From assembly GCA_029204225.1 (NCBI GenBank), contig MU833464.1, positions 1 to 56,175 of the forward strand: a stretch of DNA of 56,175 nt, in the 5' to 3' direction. Below the pieces are notes generated by a model. The model did no database searches and was not told where the DNA came from. It was given only the letters and a program-made list of their open reading frames with translations. Below, piece by piece: positions 40,739 to 54,164 of the stretch. Position 1 is the first letter of the stretch; every line of letters begins with the position of its first letter. Position numbers and translations under genes: made by a program. This stretch comes from Diphasiastrum complanatum (lineage: Eukaryota > Streptophyta > Lycopodiopsida > Lycopodiales > Lycopodiaceae).

Positions 40739-43700
40739 TTCTTCCTCCTTAAATAGGTTCTGTCCTCAGAATGACAAAAGAAAACATGAAACTATTCGTT
40801 AAGCTTTTAAATCTTTCCCATGAATTATTATTCTTAGACCAATCTTTCCATCTGAATAAGCACTCAGAGATGCAACAATTCTTTAATTGCTTGTCTCTAC
40901 TCATGAATACTAATTCAAATTCCAAAAGATGCACTAAAGTATAAATCCTCCAAATGGGTTGATCTTATCCAAAATAAATACTCATCACCTTCATGTAATC
41001 TCAATTACATGAAATATTGGGTGATTTTACTTTATTCCATAAATCAAATTCAAAAGCTAAAGAAATTTCATTTCAATTTCTTGTTAAAAATAATGCTTCT
41101 TGGTATATATATTTTTAGAATATCAAAATATTTTAAAATACCACAATTCAGTCATCTAAAATCTCTAGGAGATCCATCAAGTCTCAGACAATCATAACTC
41201 AAACCAGAGTACTGTAGTTACTCTAATGAGTTAACAGCCCCATTTCTAGCATCAAATGCAAGAAATCAGCATCTATCCATATCTTAATAGATTTATTTGT
41301 CTCCTATAAAACTGGAGATTTAGATTGAACTTTATACACAAGCACTTATAGACTACCATCTGAAAGATAAGCAAATTCCTCATAAGTAAGCAATTACTTA
41401 ATGAAAATGCCTGTGCGATCCACACAATCTCAAGTACGTGCTAGAGTAAAAAAATTTAGAGTTCAACCAACAGATCTAAATCCTTGACTCTCCCATATTG
41501 ATCAAGAATTACTCATCATCTTAAGAATCCTCATATTTCTTTCAAATGACCTTTAAGTATCAATTTATGATTCATTAATCATAAACATTTAGAATCTTAT
41601 GATTCGTCAATCATAATTCTCAGGATTCTAAAACCATACTTAATCATTGAAAGATGTTGGAGTATATGTACAACATACAACTTAGGAAATATAAGAATCA
41701 TTCTGAAATCTTTTCCATAAGAAAAATCACTGGATTCCAAGAATATTCTTCCAAATCGATTCTTAACCAGATTATGAGCTCCAAATTCAACAATCAACAA
41801 GATAATTAGAGACTTTTAAAAAATTCATCTTTAACAATATAAACTTTATACAATCTCCTAGAACATCATCTAGAGATTACAATGTTCTGCTGAATTCTAA
41901 AAATTCAGTTTACCATTCTTGGCACCATTAGGATCCGGTATCCAATTGAGCTCACTGGGATACTATCACTAATGAATCAAGTCTATTACTCAACTGAGAA
42001 ATACTCATCCAAGAAATCAGTATCCTATGCACACAATTCCTTAAAGAATCTGAATGACTCATAAATTATGTGTCTTACAAGCAATAAACACAAAACAAAC
42101 AGTTTTCGGTGAATTCTCTTCACATTGGCCGTTTTACTAATTAACTTCCACAAGAGTAAATCAACTACTCAAGTTAATTGCTCATGACCTAGAAATCATA
42201 AATGTCTAGGTGCAGATCTTAATTGTACTGTACAACACCATATTTAGATCCATATCCAAATCACATTTAAGTTAACTTATAGATCTATCGGAACAGATCT
42301 GTTAACTCTGCAAGTAATTGTCAAACACAATACTTGATTATATGTCTATGTTCGTCAACTAGGTTAAGTGCACCAGATAACCTTAGTAACCAGGAATACA
42401 TAGTAGATCCACACAAGATTAATCGTGCACATATGAGAATAATCTCACTATGACCCAATACATAAATACATATGTCCTTATTTGGCAGATTCCTCAAAAA
42501 TCCGCATATATTACTCACATATATCACTGAGAATCTTGTAACTCAGCTACTGAAGAACTCTATTTCTCATGAGTAAATAACATATCTGGAAATCTCTGAA
42601 GTGAATAAATCCACATCACAAGTTTTTCAACCATCATACTTTTATCAACAAAATTCCTTCAATCATTCAGCCTACTTCAGATCTTCAACCGCATTATCTG
42701 ATAATCCAGAGATCTCATAACTTCATCTGGATTTTCAATACCAAATATGCACATATCTATTCCACCAAATGTCGGAGTACCCCCAAATTTGTTCCCAATG
42801 AATTGCAATAATCCATTAACAATATTGTGATTTAACAAGAATCCGCACATGGCTTTACAATCACATAAACAACCCATCTGGCTGGTACTACACTCCCAAC
42901 TTCCTATCATCTGAGAGTTACAACTCTTAGGAATAAGGCTCATTATAGTACAAATGTGAACCAAGTGTCATTCTCGTTCCATGTCACAATTTCTTATACT
43001 ATCGGTGTAGCACCGAAGTCAAAAAGGAAGAACCGAAAATATCATTTAACTCAATTAACTGGGAATATTGCTACTCCAGAGTCAAACTGATAAAAAGCAC
43101 ACTACGAGGAACCCAAAATTCCACTAACTGGGTACTGCCTAGAAAAAAATAACCATGATAAAATTCTATTGCCAATCCTAAATCCATAGATCCCAATCAC
43201 ATGGGCAAAATGTTAAAATAATAGAATTTATTTTCTCAACAAATCCTCGAAAAAGAATTCGGAGTATAGGTAATCCGGATTGCGTAACCATATAACTGTT
43301 ATGAATAGCCAAGCATTTTCCAAATGCTCCAACATCCTTTGCAAAAACAATGGAACCCATGCAACCATAAGGCTACCATCATGCACAACTCTGTGAACTA
43401 ACTGAGGCATGTAAACAACAGGGTCAGGGACTCACTTACTATGCATTAAATGCTTTTTAACCAGCAAACCCATGCATGCCAATACTAAAAAGTGTAGACA
43501 CCATAATGTCATTCAAGCCCACCCATCAAAGACCCTAAAAAGGTTTTATATTAGCAAAGAGGAGGCCAACTGCTACAGCCGCCATCATCGCGAGGCAGAG
43601 AAGTTTTTTCGAGCAACTAAGCATCACGCTTCAACCTATCTAACTGATCTCAACAGCACGCCAACAAGCATGCATCACCTGGATACAGGCTTCACGACCT

Positions 43701-44906
43701 ACTCCCGAATGAAATCAAGTTAAATGGCATGATTCAGCTTGAATGGAGAACTCAAAGCCAACCTACGGTTCTACAGCTTGCTTCAAACCTGCAACCATCG
43801 CAGCTTTGATCAGTGACTTCCATGTGAAAAGATCTGCAAATAGCCTACGCTGTTACAACAGCCCAAAAAGTCTTTCAAGAAGCATTTTGCAGCAACGTCT
43901 TTCTGCATTGAATCAGCGACCTACACTGGGAAACTAATCTGTTTCCAGGTAGATCTAAACACCATGGTCTCATGATTGAATCGTCCATCAGGTTTCCAGC
44001 ACTGACTGGGATCCACAATCATTTTCCAAAAAACCAATGGAGTTGCCATCCACAAGAGTAGAAGCACTCACCGGTGTAAAGAAAAACCAGAATCTTCTCT
44101 CACTGGAATTAGGCAGAAAGCCAAGCTGAAACCATTCTACTACAGGGTTACAATTCTTCAACAAGAATTGCATGCAGGCCTGTAATCCTCTAAGACCAAC
44201 CTTGGTACACAATCATATGTTCATACATCTAATTCTTTGTTACTACAGGTTACACAACTCAGAGGTAGCAAGCAACAATCCAAGAAAGGCTTCACATGAG
44301 TTCATCCGCATGCTTCACTTGCTCCAAGACTTTATATGTTTTTCAAGAGAATAAAAAATTTACCAAATCCATTCTATGTTTTTAGTTCTCAATTTGCATG
44401 AATTACAAGAGGATTAGTTTTACAAAACCAGAAATCCTCACATGCAACCAAAAAAATTCAAGATTTTCCGTAACAATCTGTTTCTTAATGCAGGATAAAT
44501 TGATTCCTCATCAATCTATCAACAAATATCTTGCTACTAAATTAGAATCCTAAACTGTCCAAAACATTATGGATTCATGCAATTTATTCATCCAAAAAAC
44601 AGATTTGAACAAGGAAGTGGAGCTACTCATGTAGAAAACGGAAATTTTTCAAGGCTTAAGAAAATAAGGATGAATTTCTTACTAATTCACAGCATCTTTG
44701 ATAAAATCAAACAAGGAGAAGAGCACTCTACCACCAAGTTTGAAAAACATGCTTCCAACAAGAATTAGTGAATCCAAACCCAATTTCCCTTGAAAAAACA
44801 GCACTCCAATCGGGATGTGAATCCAAGTGCATTCCAATTCCGATTTGATGTAGACCTTCTCTCCATCCCATCCAAAAACTACATCTTAGCCGGGCTTTGA
44901 TACCAA

Positions 44907-45392
44907 TGTAAAGACCACTAGGGAAAATCCCTAAGATGAGAATTGGAAAACACAAGAGAGACTGTGGAGCAAAACCACCCAACCAATCCTAGATCCCTCG
45001 TGGAGAATCCTCCTGGATCTAGCCCCCAAGCCATGCCAATGTGACAGCAAGAGGAGAAGAGCTCATCAGGTAACCTAGACCAAGTCGTTGACAGGATAAT
45101 CATTACCTCAATATATAGAGAGTAGGATCCAGTGCATGAGCACATGCAATCCCCATGCAGGTCAACTATAAATAGGTCACAGCTCTTCATACATACCTCC
45201 TGCCTATATCAGTCACACGCACATGCACTACTCCATATGTCTCAATTAGAGTATCTGGGTCCTCTCAAGGTCATTAGTCACCAACAGGCCTTGGCTTGGA
45301 ATAAAATCTAGACGTGACCAATAATCTCGAACACTGGAGGGCCGGTCTACCATATTAGGACTATTCCAGGACCTTAGCCAAATATGGCCATA

Positions 45393-45395
<3 letters not shown>
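44907..45395 (-). repeat. 5' LTR of the LARD-like element
   Basis: About 489 bp; the minus-strand start TATTATGG (the partner reads TGTTACGA) and end TCTTTACA abut the primer site. It shares about 310 bp with the left copy, with around 20 differences. A TATA-like CTATAAATAG lies in both copies near 45168 and 40512. Confidence 0.8.
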
Positions 45396-45455
<60 letters not shown>

Positions 45456-45534
45456 ATTAAGATTTAGAGTAGTAGATAAATAGATTGTGTGTGTGTGTGT
45501 TTGTGTTTAACATTTTGCATTGATTTAAATTTAA

Positions 45535-45599
<65 letters not shown>

Positions 45600-45634
45600 G
45601 TGTGTATGTGTTGTGTTTTGCATTTTGAATTTAA

Positions 45635-45706
<72 letters not shown>
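45395..45706. repeat. higher-order (GA)n/(GT)n/(AC)n block
   Basis: Pure (GA)n at 45395-45451, 45539-45596 and 45639-45672, (GT)n 45486-45500 and (AC)n 45672-45706. The spacers before the second and third GA arrays share TTTGCATT..GA.TTAAGATGAGA, so unit plus array was itself duplicated. Confidence 0.9.
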
Positions 45707-45708
<2 letters not shown>

Positions 45709-46066
45709 TAGAGGAGTTCTAAAACCAAAAAAGACCCTTTGTAAAGATGTTTTTATAATTTTTCTTACACATGGACCAATCAAAACACTCAAATTTGAAA
45801 TCTACGTAACGTAACTTTTTGAGTCCACATTTTGATTTCATACTAAAAATGGCATAACTTTTTAGTGGTAAGTCTAAATTTAGCGAAGTTTGGTGCATTG
45901 GAAAGCGCTCAACAAGGGCTTTCCAATGATATGTTAATTACATACTTTTGAGCTACGATCAAAAAGTTATGGCAAGTCAAAAGTATTAGTGTTATAATAT
46001 CTTAATAATAAAAAAGACATCTTGCACGAATTCTTAAAGGGTCTTTTTGGAACTCAAAACTCCTCT

Positions 46067-46069
<3 letters not shown>
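45707..46069. mobile_element. MITE-like element with terminal inverted repeats, embedded between GA arrays
   Basis: The termini ATTAGAGGAGTT...AAAAAGACCCTTT and its inverted counterpart AAAGGGTCTTTTT...AACTCCTCTAAT form imperfect inverted repeats of 40-50 bp. The 363-bp body has no coding capacity and shares an internal block with 34493-34540. (AC)n lies immediately left and (GA)n immediately right; a clear target duplication is not visible. Confidence 0.7.

Positions 46070-46158
<89 letters not shown>
46070..46158. repeat. (GA)n microsatellite
   Basis: An 89-bp pure GA run directly after the MITE-like element. Confidence 0.95.
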
Positions 46159-46161
<3 letters not shown>

Positions 46162-46980
46162 GCAAGCATAAAATGAGAGAATTTGAGGTAGATTAGAAGA
46201 ATTTGCTTATAATAATGGTTCGATTGTGTAATATAGTGTTATTGTTTAATTGCTTGTGCATGTGACAAAAATATTCAAAAAAAAAAAGAGCAAGCGTTCA
46301 AAGAGTGAGCAATTGCATGTTTGCACTTAAGCTTTGAGTGAGTTTACCGGTGAGTTTTGTGTTGTTTCAATTTTTTTTATTATTCGAATACGTTATCTAG
46401 CATAGTAAGAAATTAAATGTAATTCATCATTTTCATTTTGTTCAAAGCAATATTGTATTTTACCGCATACACTAGCAAATAGTTAATATGCAAAGGTGAA
46501 ATGTAGACTATTAAAATTCCCAATCCTAGGAAGGTGTGTAGCCCTTACTTTTCTCCCGTTAAAGACGAGGTTATAATCTTTCCAACTTGCATGGAAAAAC
46601 CTACATGCCGCAGGGAGGGAATATGTGGTGACATTCTGAAATAAGACATAACCGCAAGGTTCGGGTATTATGATTATCACATTCAACTCTATCTATAAAA
46701 GTATACATAAAAAGTATTGCGATGAATATATAAAAAAAGTGAGTGCAAGTGAATTTAAGTATTAATAATCATGGATCATTTTCATCGTTTACGTCATTCT
46801 CGTCATCACACAAGTCTTGACACTCATCTGAATCTAGGTCTAGGTATAATCATAAATTTCCGATCGTGTCTCTTTGATGATGTGAGCCACCCTCATATTC
46901 AATCTCTTCTTCTTCTAATTTTATCTCATTCAAACGTGGGGGTCTCAAATTACCCCCAATTTGGTCTTGTACGATCATAG
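46159..46980. other. no gene recognised; flank of CACTA fragment
   Basis: AT-rich DNA. On the minus strand, the tail of the CACTA frame runs into acidic/serine-rich remnants near 46780-46920. No terminal CACTA repeat was found. Confidence 0.35.
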
Positions 46981-46984
46981 GAAT

Positions 46985-47540
46985 CTCATTATTTCCATTT
47001 GTACCTTCTTCTCCCATCATTTTGACATATTTGGAGTTTGGATGAGTGGTTCAGGTTCTCCCAAAACGTCGCCAAAATTGGGTGGTGGTTCGTCATGTGT
47101 ATCCAATTCAACAATATCTTTTTCTTCAAACACACGTCGTTTTCTTGCATTAAGTTGGATCACATACCCCCATCTTGGGTCTATTCGATCTAGATGGAAT
47201 ATAATCTGCCAAAGAATTAAAAAAATTAAGTTAATCTTATAAGATTGATACATAATTGGATTGCGAATATTAATGACATTGGAATTTTAGAGTCTCACTT
47301 GTTCGCAATGTCGTGGCAATACTAAAGTGTCATGAGAGTCCATCGATATACATTTTGTTGAGTCGATTTGAGAAAACTTTGAGTTATCATTTTTAATCAT
47401 GGCTTTGCTTCCACGATAGATTACCTTAAACCATTTTACGTCAAAAATAAAGTATTTGCCATTAGTCTCGTAATCGACTTCATAAATATGTTGCAATGTG
47501 TTGACATAGTCTAGGTCGCCCGAAATGACAGGGTCCCTCG
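46985..47540 (-). pseudogene. CACTA transposon DUF4216-like fragment, two exons
   Basis: The minus-strand frame reads SARDPVISGDLDYVNTL, VDYETNGKYFIFDVKWFKV, PRHCEQ, then a 93-bp intron (47206-47298, donor GTGAGA, acceptor GGCAG), then IIFHLDRIDPRWGYVIQLNA and an acidic tail. The F-x-C/V-x-W-F block, the CEQ/QVFY-like junction and D....W..VI are the pattern of the C-terminal DUF4216 domain of TNP2-type proteins. Only this domain remains. It is on the opposite strand to the N-terminal CACTA fragment at 35.8 kb, so the two are not simply one element. Confidence 0.65.
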
Positions 47541-47559
47541 CACTAGAACGACTCTCTTG

Positions 47560-48400
47560 TTGAAAGTTGGCAATTATTTTGCAGATACTTCAAGAGAACT
47601 GGACATGAAATCAAGGACTGTAGAACTTTGAAATTTAACAATGAGAAGACGAAGCCGTTCCAACAACAACAACCAAATTCTGCTTCAACCAGTTTTTTTG
47701 ACCCAGCAGCAAGAGGAAGATGAAGTAACTTTTATGACCAAGGTCGGAGAACAACAGGATATTGATTCCTGGTATCTTGATTCAAGAGCAGCACAACAAA
47801 TGACTCACCATTATGACTGGTTCAAAGATTATCAATTCTTCACCCACTCTTGAGTTGTACAACTTGGTGACAACTCATCACATTCGATCCAGAGTGAGGG
47901 AACAATCAAGGTCGAATTTCAGAAAGGTGAAGTCAAGCTACTCTCCAATGTTCTCCACGTACCAAATTTGACCAAGAATCTGCTCTCAGTTAGCAGAATC
48001 ACTGATTCAGGTCGGAAGGTCCAATTCGATGCAAACGGCTGCACAATACTTGACAAATTCTAGAAAATTCTAGCTGTCGAAAAAAGGAGTGACAATCTTT
48101 ACAAACTCAGCCACTGTTATTCCTCCAACAGTCAAGCTCTTCACACTTCTACTTCTGAATCATCTAATATGCTTTGGCATTTTAGATTAGGCCATTTGAA
48201 TTTCAGTAGTATTCAACAAATGTCAACTCAAGGACTAGTACAAGATTTGTCTTCTGTCAGCAAGCCAACTTCTCCGTGTGAAAGCTATATAATCAGCAAG
48301 CATGCTAGAAGTCCTTTTATTTCTAACTCAGTTCATACTTCCAAAGGCTTGCTAGATCTTGTACATAGTGACATTTGTGGCCCGATGTAGACTGCTTCCA
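47560..48400 (+). pseudogene. Copia gag end, protease and GAG-pre-integrase
   Basis: CRYFKRTGHEIKDC is a C2HC knuckle whose second Cys is Phe. After a frameshift, SWYLDSRAAQQMTHH is the protease motif with the Gly replaced. LGDNSSHSIQSEGTIK and LLSNVLHVPNLTKNLLSVSR follow. MLWHFRLGHLNFSSIQQMS (about 48169) is GAG-pre-integrase, ending LLDLVHSDICGPM and a TAG at 48388. Confidence 0.85.
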
Positions 48401-48905
48401 CAGGGAGAATTCTTCAAACAGTTCAAGGCATCAGCAAAAAATTCGACCCAAAGATAAATCAAATCTTTACTTTCAGATGGAGGGGGAGAATTTATCTCCA
48501 TAGAAATTAAAGAATTCTGCAAGGCCAACAAAATACAACAACAATTCACAACAAGCTACTCACCTCAGTCCAATGGTGTAGCTGAAAGGAAGAACCGGAC
48601 ACTCATTCAAAGTGCCAGCTGGCCCATGTCTCTTTTCCAAAAAATATCTGGGCAGAAGTTGTTACTACAGCAGCCTATTTGCAAAATTGATCCATCACCA
48701 AAGCCCGGAATGGCAAGACACCTTATGAGGTGTGGATAGGATCAAAACCATCACTCAAAAATATTAGAGTGTTTGGATGCATTGCTTATGCACAGATCCT
48801 TGAAGATCTTAGGAAGAAGCTGGACAACACAAGCAGAAAATCGATTTTTATTGGCTATTCTCCAGATCACGAGGCATACAAGCTCTACGATCTGGACACA
48901 TAAAA
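48390..48905 (+). pseudogene. Copia integrase with internal deletion
   Basis: Right after CGPM the usual YFvTFIDD region with the first catalytic Asp is missing. The text resumes EFFKQFKASAKNS, LLSDGGGEFIS, SPQSNGVAERKNRT, then TPYEVWIGSKPSL and VFGCIAYAQI, ending KSIFIGYSPDHEAYKLYD. The second Asp and the Glu are present, but in different frames. Confidence 0.8.
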
Positions 48906-48959
48906 GACATTCACGAGCAGAGATGTCATTTTTTTGGAAGACAAATTTATCAACCCTAA

Positions 48960-49078
48960 GGAAAAAGCTGTAGAAATTTCCGACCCAAAAGTCGAACAGC
49001 AGAATTTTGACCCAAGGGTCGAACAATCAAAATCCGACCCAAGGGTCGAACTGCCAAATTTTGACCCTAGGGTCAAAA
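48960..49078 (+). repeat. tandem DPRVE-coding repeat with palindromes
   Basis: Four units of about 24-27 nt encode (N/S)(F)DPRVEQ-like repeats in the integrase-RT linker. Each has a near-palindrome GACCCAAGGGTC, and the last contains a 20-bp perfect palindrome TTTTGACCCTAGGGTCAAAA at 49059-49078. Confidence 0.8.
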
Positions 49079-49179
49079 ATCAAGAAATCGATACTAATTT
49101 TGAAAATGGGTCTGATCAGCAGAGGGAAGAAATCCAGCCAAGAAGGTCAAATTGAAGCAGACAGCCTCCATCCAGATTT

Positions 49180-49830
49180 ATGGATGATGCAACCTGCTAC
49201 TTTGTGCAAGAACCAAATACATTTTCAAAGACAATGTCTACACCTGATGCTGAACATTGGAAAGCAGCAATGGACACAGAATTCGATTCTCTGATGGAGA
49301 ATCAAACGTCGACAGTCACTCAATTGCCAAAGGACAAAAATCTGATTCCATGCAAATGGATATTCGAGACGAAGTATGATGCTGAAGGAAGGCTAAATCG
49401 ATACAAAGCCAGGTTGGTTGCCAAAGGCCATTCCCAGATTCCAGATCTGGACTATTCCAAGACCTTCAGCCCAGTAGTCAAGCATGTTTCGATCTGGCTA
49501 TTACTCTCTTTCGCAGCTGCAGCAAATCTCGAAGTCCATCAAATGGATGTCCACAATGGGACCACTAAAGAGGAAATCTTATGTCACAGAAGGATACGAA
49601 TTGAGGAATAAGCAACACCTTGTGTGCAAAATTCACAAGACACTCTATAGGTTGAAACAGTCACCCAGAGCCTGGTTCCAAAAAATAAATGTATTTCTTA
49701 TTGAGAATGGTTTTATTCCAAACTCAGCAGATTTGAATGTCTACTTCAAATCTGTATAGAATTTCTTCATCATCATCACTCTCTATGTTGATAATACTCT
49801 ATTATTCAGTAACAATATGAATTAAGGACA
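49180..49830 (+). pseudogene. Copia reverse transcriptase
   Basis: PDAEHWKAAMDTEFDSLMEN, LIPCKWIFETKYDAEGRLNR, YKARLVAKGHSQ, DYSKTFSPVVKH and LEVHQMDVHNG are the ordered N-terminal RT blocks of Copia. After a frameshift LYRLKQSPRAWFQKI follows. The catalytic box at 49784-49795 reads Y-V-D-N, not Y-V-D-D. Confidence 0.9.
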
Positions 49831-49838
49831 CCAAATGC

Positions 49839-50930
<1,092 letters not shown>

Positions 50931-50939
50931 GGAGAGTAT

Positions 50940-51480
50940 TGGAATTTGATGCTCAATCTCAAATCCATTTATTAATGAGCATCCTAAAAACTTTACAAAA
51001 CCCAGAAAACAGAAGGCTCAAATTTTTTCAGAAGATCGAACCAGTATCGGATTTTTTGACCCAATGTAACTCTTGTCAAAAAGACATTTTTCAACCCTGG
51101 ATCAGATCGAGGCAAAATTTATCCGGACATCTTTGACCCTGGATCGGGTCGAATCGAGTCTGATTTATCCGACCCTAGAAAATCCGACCCTATACATATT
51201 TTTTGACCCAGTGTATATTTCTCGACCCTTTGTATAAAATCTGACCCTATTTAATTTTTCGATACTGTCAATTAGAAATCCGGCCCAACGACTTTACATT
51301 AATGTCCGCCAACTTTGTACATGCATTTATGGCATAAAGGCGGTTATAATAACTTTGGAAAATTTAGTTGTAGCTATCTTTAGTATATAAAACTTAGAAT
51401 CTTCATTAGAAAACTTATTCTGATATTTCGAGTCTGATTTTTGATTAATCTATATCAACGTTATCACTCTCACAATCTGA
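50940..51480 (+). repeat. putative 3' LTR with CGACCCT motifs
   Basis: It starts TGGAATTTGATGC after the polypurine tract. It contains about eight GACCCT/GACCC words between 51055 and 51250 and a TATATAAAAC TATA-like site near 51386. The right end is uncertain. Confidence 0.5.
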
Positions 51481-51631
51481 AGTTATAACTTCATGCAATT
51501 GTACTCATTGTTGATAATAATCAGAGTGCAATTTGTCCTACTGATGTTATTGGTCATTGCGCATTTGTTTGAATCCATCATTTATCTTGCTGCTAACTGT
51601 GGCATTTCTGATCCACGCATTTAGCTCGCTC

Positions 51632-52437
51632 CTAGCTTTCGCACAAACCCACTGATTTACGACAAGCTCCCCTTGTGGAAATGGTCTGCATAAGGCCACA
51701 AATGTCCATGTGTACAAGATCTAGCAGATTTCTAGAAGTATGGACTGTATCGGAAATGGAAGGACTTCTAGCATGCTTGCTAATTATACAGCTTTTACAT
51801 GGAGTATCGAATTTGCTAATTGTGGGCAGATCTTGTACTAAATTCTGTTTTGACATTTGTTGAATGGAATTGATGTGGCTTAATCTGATATGCCAAAGCA
51901 TATCAGCTGATTCAGAAGTGGATGTATAAAGAGCTTGACAAATAGAAGAATTGTAGCGGCTAATTTTGTAAATATTGCCACTCCTCCCAAAAGCTAGAGC
52001 TTTCCAAGACTTGTCGAAAATGGTGCAGCCATTTGTGTTGAATTCTACCTTCCGACCCAAATCTGTGATTCTGCTAACTGAGAGTTGATTTTTGGTCAAA
52101 TTTGGAACGTGGAGAACGTTGGTCAGCAACTTGACTTCACCTCTTTGAAATTCGATCCTAATTGTTCGCGTGGCAACGTCGCGTGGCAAAACGCCCATAT
52201 GTGTAGTTGTGAATAGAATGAGTTAAGTTGTCTCCAAGATGCACAATTTGAGAGTGGGTGTATGATTTGTAATCTCTAAATCTGTCCTTGTGGTGGGTCA
52301 TGTGCTGAGTTGCTCCTGAGTCCAGGTACCAGAAATCGATATCTTGATATTTTCCGACCTTGGTTAAGAAGGCTGCTTCATCTTCATTTTATTGCGAGAT
52401 CAAAAGCCTGGCTGAAGCAAAATTTGTCTGTTGTTGC
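51632..52437 (-). pseudogene. inverted Copia protease/pre-integrase fragment
   Basis: The minus-strand frame (188 codons to 51632) reads LLTNVLHVPNLTKN, LSVSRITDLGRKVEFN, DMLWHIRLSHINSIQQM and LLDLVHMDICGLM. It is close to + strand 47850-48390. Upstream on the minus strand (52200-52437) it still matches the gag-protease junction, ending at a (GAA)n/(GA)n array. Same family, opposite orientation, about 3.3 kb from the partner. Confidence 0.85.
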
Positions 52438-52477
52438 TTTCTTCTTCTTCTTCTTCTTCTTCTTCTTCTTCTTCTTC

Positions 52478-52540
<63 letters not shown>
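52438..52540. repeat. (CTT)n(CT)n compound microsatellite
   Basis: About 43 bp of TTC repeats followed by 60 bp of CT, at the end of the inverted Copia fragment, where gag sequence should continue. Confidence 0.95.
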
Positions 52541-52542
<2 letters not shown>

Positions 52543-53287
52543 ATATTGTTGATTTTAGTGTGTAGAATGGATCTAAACTTGTATAACATAATTGCACACA
52601 TTGAAGACCATTGTATGGTTTTTGTAGTGTGGATCTGAGTAGTAGGAAATTGGATCTTAGCATTCATAATAGTTTATGCATGATTTTTCATAAAGTGAGA
52701 TTTTCTACATTGTTGATGTTGTGTGATGTGCACCCAATTAAGCCAAAGGTCTAGATCTATTTGTGTCATCATTAGATCTAATTTTTTCACATTTGTGTGG
52801 AGTCTTGATCAAATCTTGCAATTTCATGTGTACAAAGTGGATCTATGAAATGTTATGCATGTTGTAGGTCATTTGGAGCATAAATGGTCAATTTTAATTC
52901 CTTGTAGTTGGATCCTTTTACAAAAACTCCATATTTTGGAGGAAAGTACATTCTTCTAGAATCTACATCAGGTTTGCTAGACTTGCACAATAGAGAGATT
53001 GACCTATTTATCAATTATATCTTCGATCAACTGAAAAAGCATAGTAGGATCACAACGCTTAGCACAGAACTATTGTGAACCTTATATGTCACAGGACTCT
53101 TTTCTGTGACCTAATCGTTGTATTCCAACTACTTTAATTTACAAATTCTCTATTATCTATCTATGCGTTCATTAATCATAGTCAAATGCTCTCGTGTTTC
53201 TTCTCTCTCTCCTTATTTGATACTTTTATTCCATAGATTAACGACGTTTAGACACTCTACTACGTCATCAAACATCCCCCCAACAAA
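52541..53287. other. no gene recognised; possible LTR
   Basis: AT-rich DNA ending CCCCAACAA just before a degenerate primer-site-like TGGTATAAAAGCAGG (53289-53303). It may be a degraded LTR of the Copia fragment that follows. Confidence 0.35.
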
Positions 53288-53344
53288 TGGTATAAAAGCA
53301 GGTTCGAATTCTAGATCCATGATTATTGCTAGTTTCTATTATTA

Positions 53345-53900
53345 ATATGATTTTTTAATCATAAAAGGTTCAACCTTTGAGATCCCATTGATCAATAATT
53401 TCAATGATGATGATTTCCACATGTGAAAATCTAAAATGAAGATGATTATCCACAAAGAACTATGGAGATACGTTAATGGTTCGATAGCCAAACCAGCTAA
53501 ACTAGAATTGATGCCCACTTGGAAAGCGAAGGATAGCAAAGATTTAGCCATCATATCCCTTGATGTGAAAGATTCACAAATAGCTCATGTCATTCTGACT
53601 AGTTTGTATGAAACTATAGGCATCACCACTCGTCTTTTTATGAGAAAGATATTTTCTATCCCTTAAATAATGAGTGAAGGAACTTCAGTCAATAAGCATC
53701 TTAATGACTTCAAACAACTGCTTAACCAGCTAGCTACAATACGTTCTCCAGTACCATATGAAAATGCCGATATGTCACTGGGTCCTACCTCTCTCTTACG
53801 ACAATTTAGATTTGCTTTTGAGCAATACTCCTAAGCTATCACTACAAAAGTTGACAACAAATTTGTTGCAGGAAAAAGTAAGAAAGAAGACGTTTGTCTT
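53345..53900 (+). pseudogene. Copia gag relic
   Basis: Frames read FHM.KSKMKMIIHKELWRYVNG, LMPTWKAKDSKDLAIISL, AHVILTSLYE, then SVNKHLNDFKQLLNQLATI and LLRQFRFAFEQYS, the UBN2-type gag. It is broken by stops at 53428 and 53664. Confidence 0.75.
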
Positions 53901-54164
53901 CTTCAAATAACAAGACAACAATCCAAGAAGAAGAAAAAATGACAAGAAAATGAATACTGAGCAATCTGATTTGAACCAGCATCAATAGCACAATAGACAA
54001 CAATAGAATCCAAGACCAAGCTATTTTGCAAATACTACAGGAACTCCCATGAAGACCCAACACTACTACTGATGGTACAATATCTGCAAAGTAAAGATAC
54101 TCAACAATGGTTGATTCAGGAGCTTCTCAAAAATTGGCACCATGCAAGAACCTATTCGAAGAAC

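Larger units (their letters stand above)
40425..45395 (-). mobile_element. LARD-like LTR element without recognisable coding, minus strand
   Basis: The direct repeats 40425-40738 and 45081-45395 are LTR sequence. On the minus strand the full 5' LTR is 44907-45395, followed by a primer site TTGGTATCAAAGC (44894-44906). A 4.1-kb AT-rich internal region comes next, then the purine tract AAGGAGGAAGAA (40739-40754) and a 3' LTR start TGTTACGACC (40738). The 3' LTR is truncated at 40425. No protease, RT, RNase H or integrase motif is visible. A minus-strand stretch near 42677-42870 (FGGTPTFGG...NPDEVMRSL) is a weak gag-like hint. This is the signature of a large non-autonomous derivative that would need enzymes from another element. 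Confidence 0.75.

Noticed and set aside
40190-45395. Treating 40.2-45.4 kb as one Gypsy element because a protease lies next to an LTR
   Set aside because: The protease is on the + strand and the LTR element is on the minus strand by its primer site and purine tract; they only abut.
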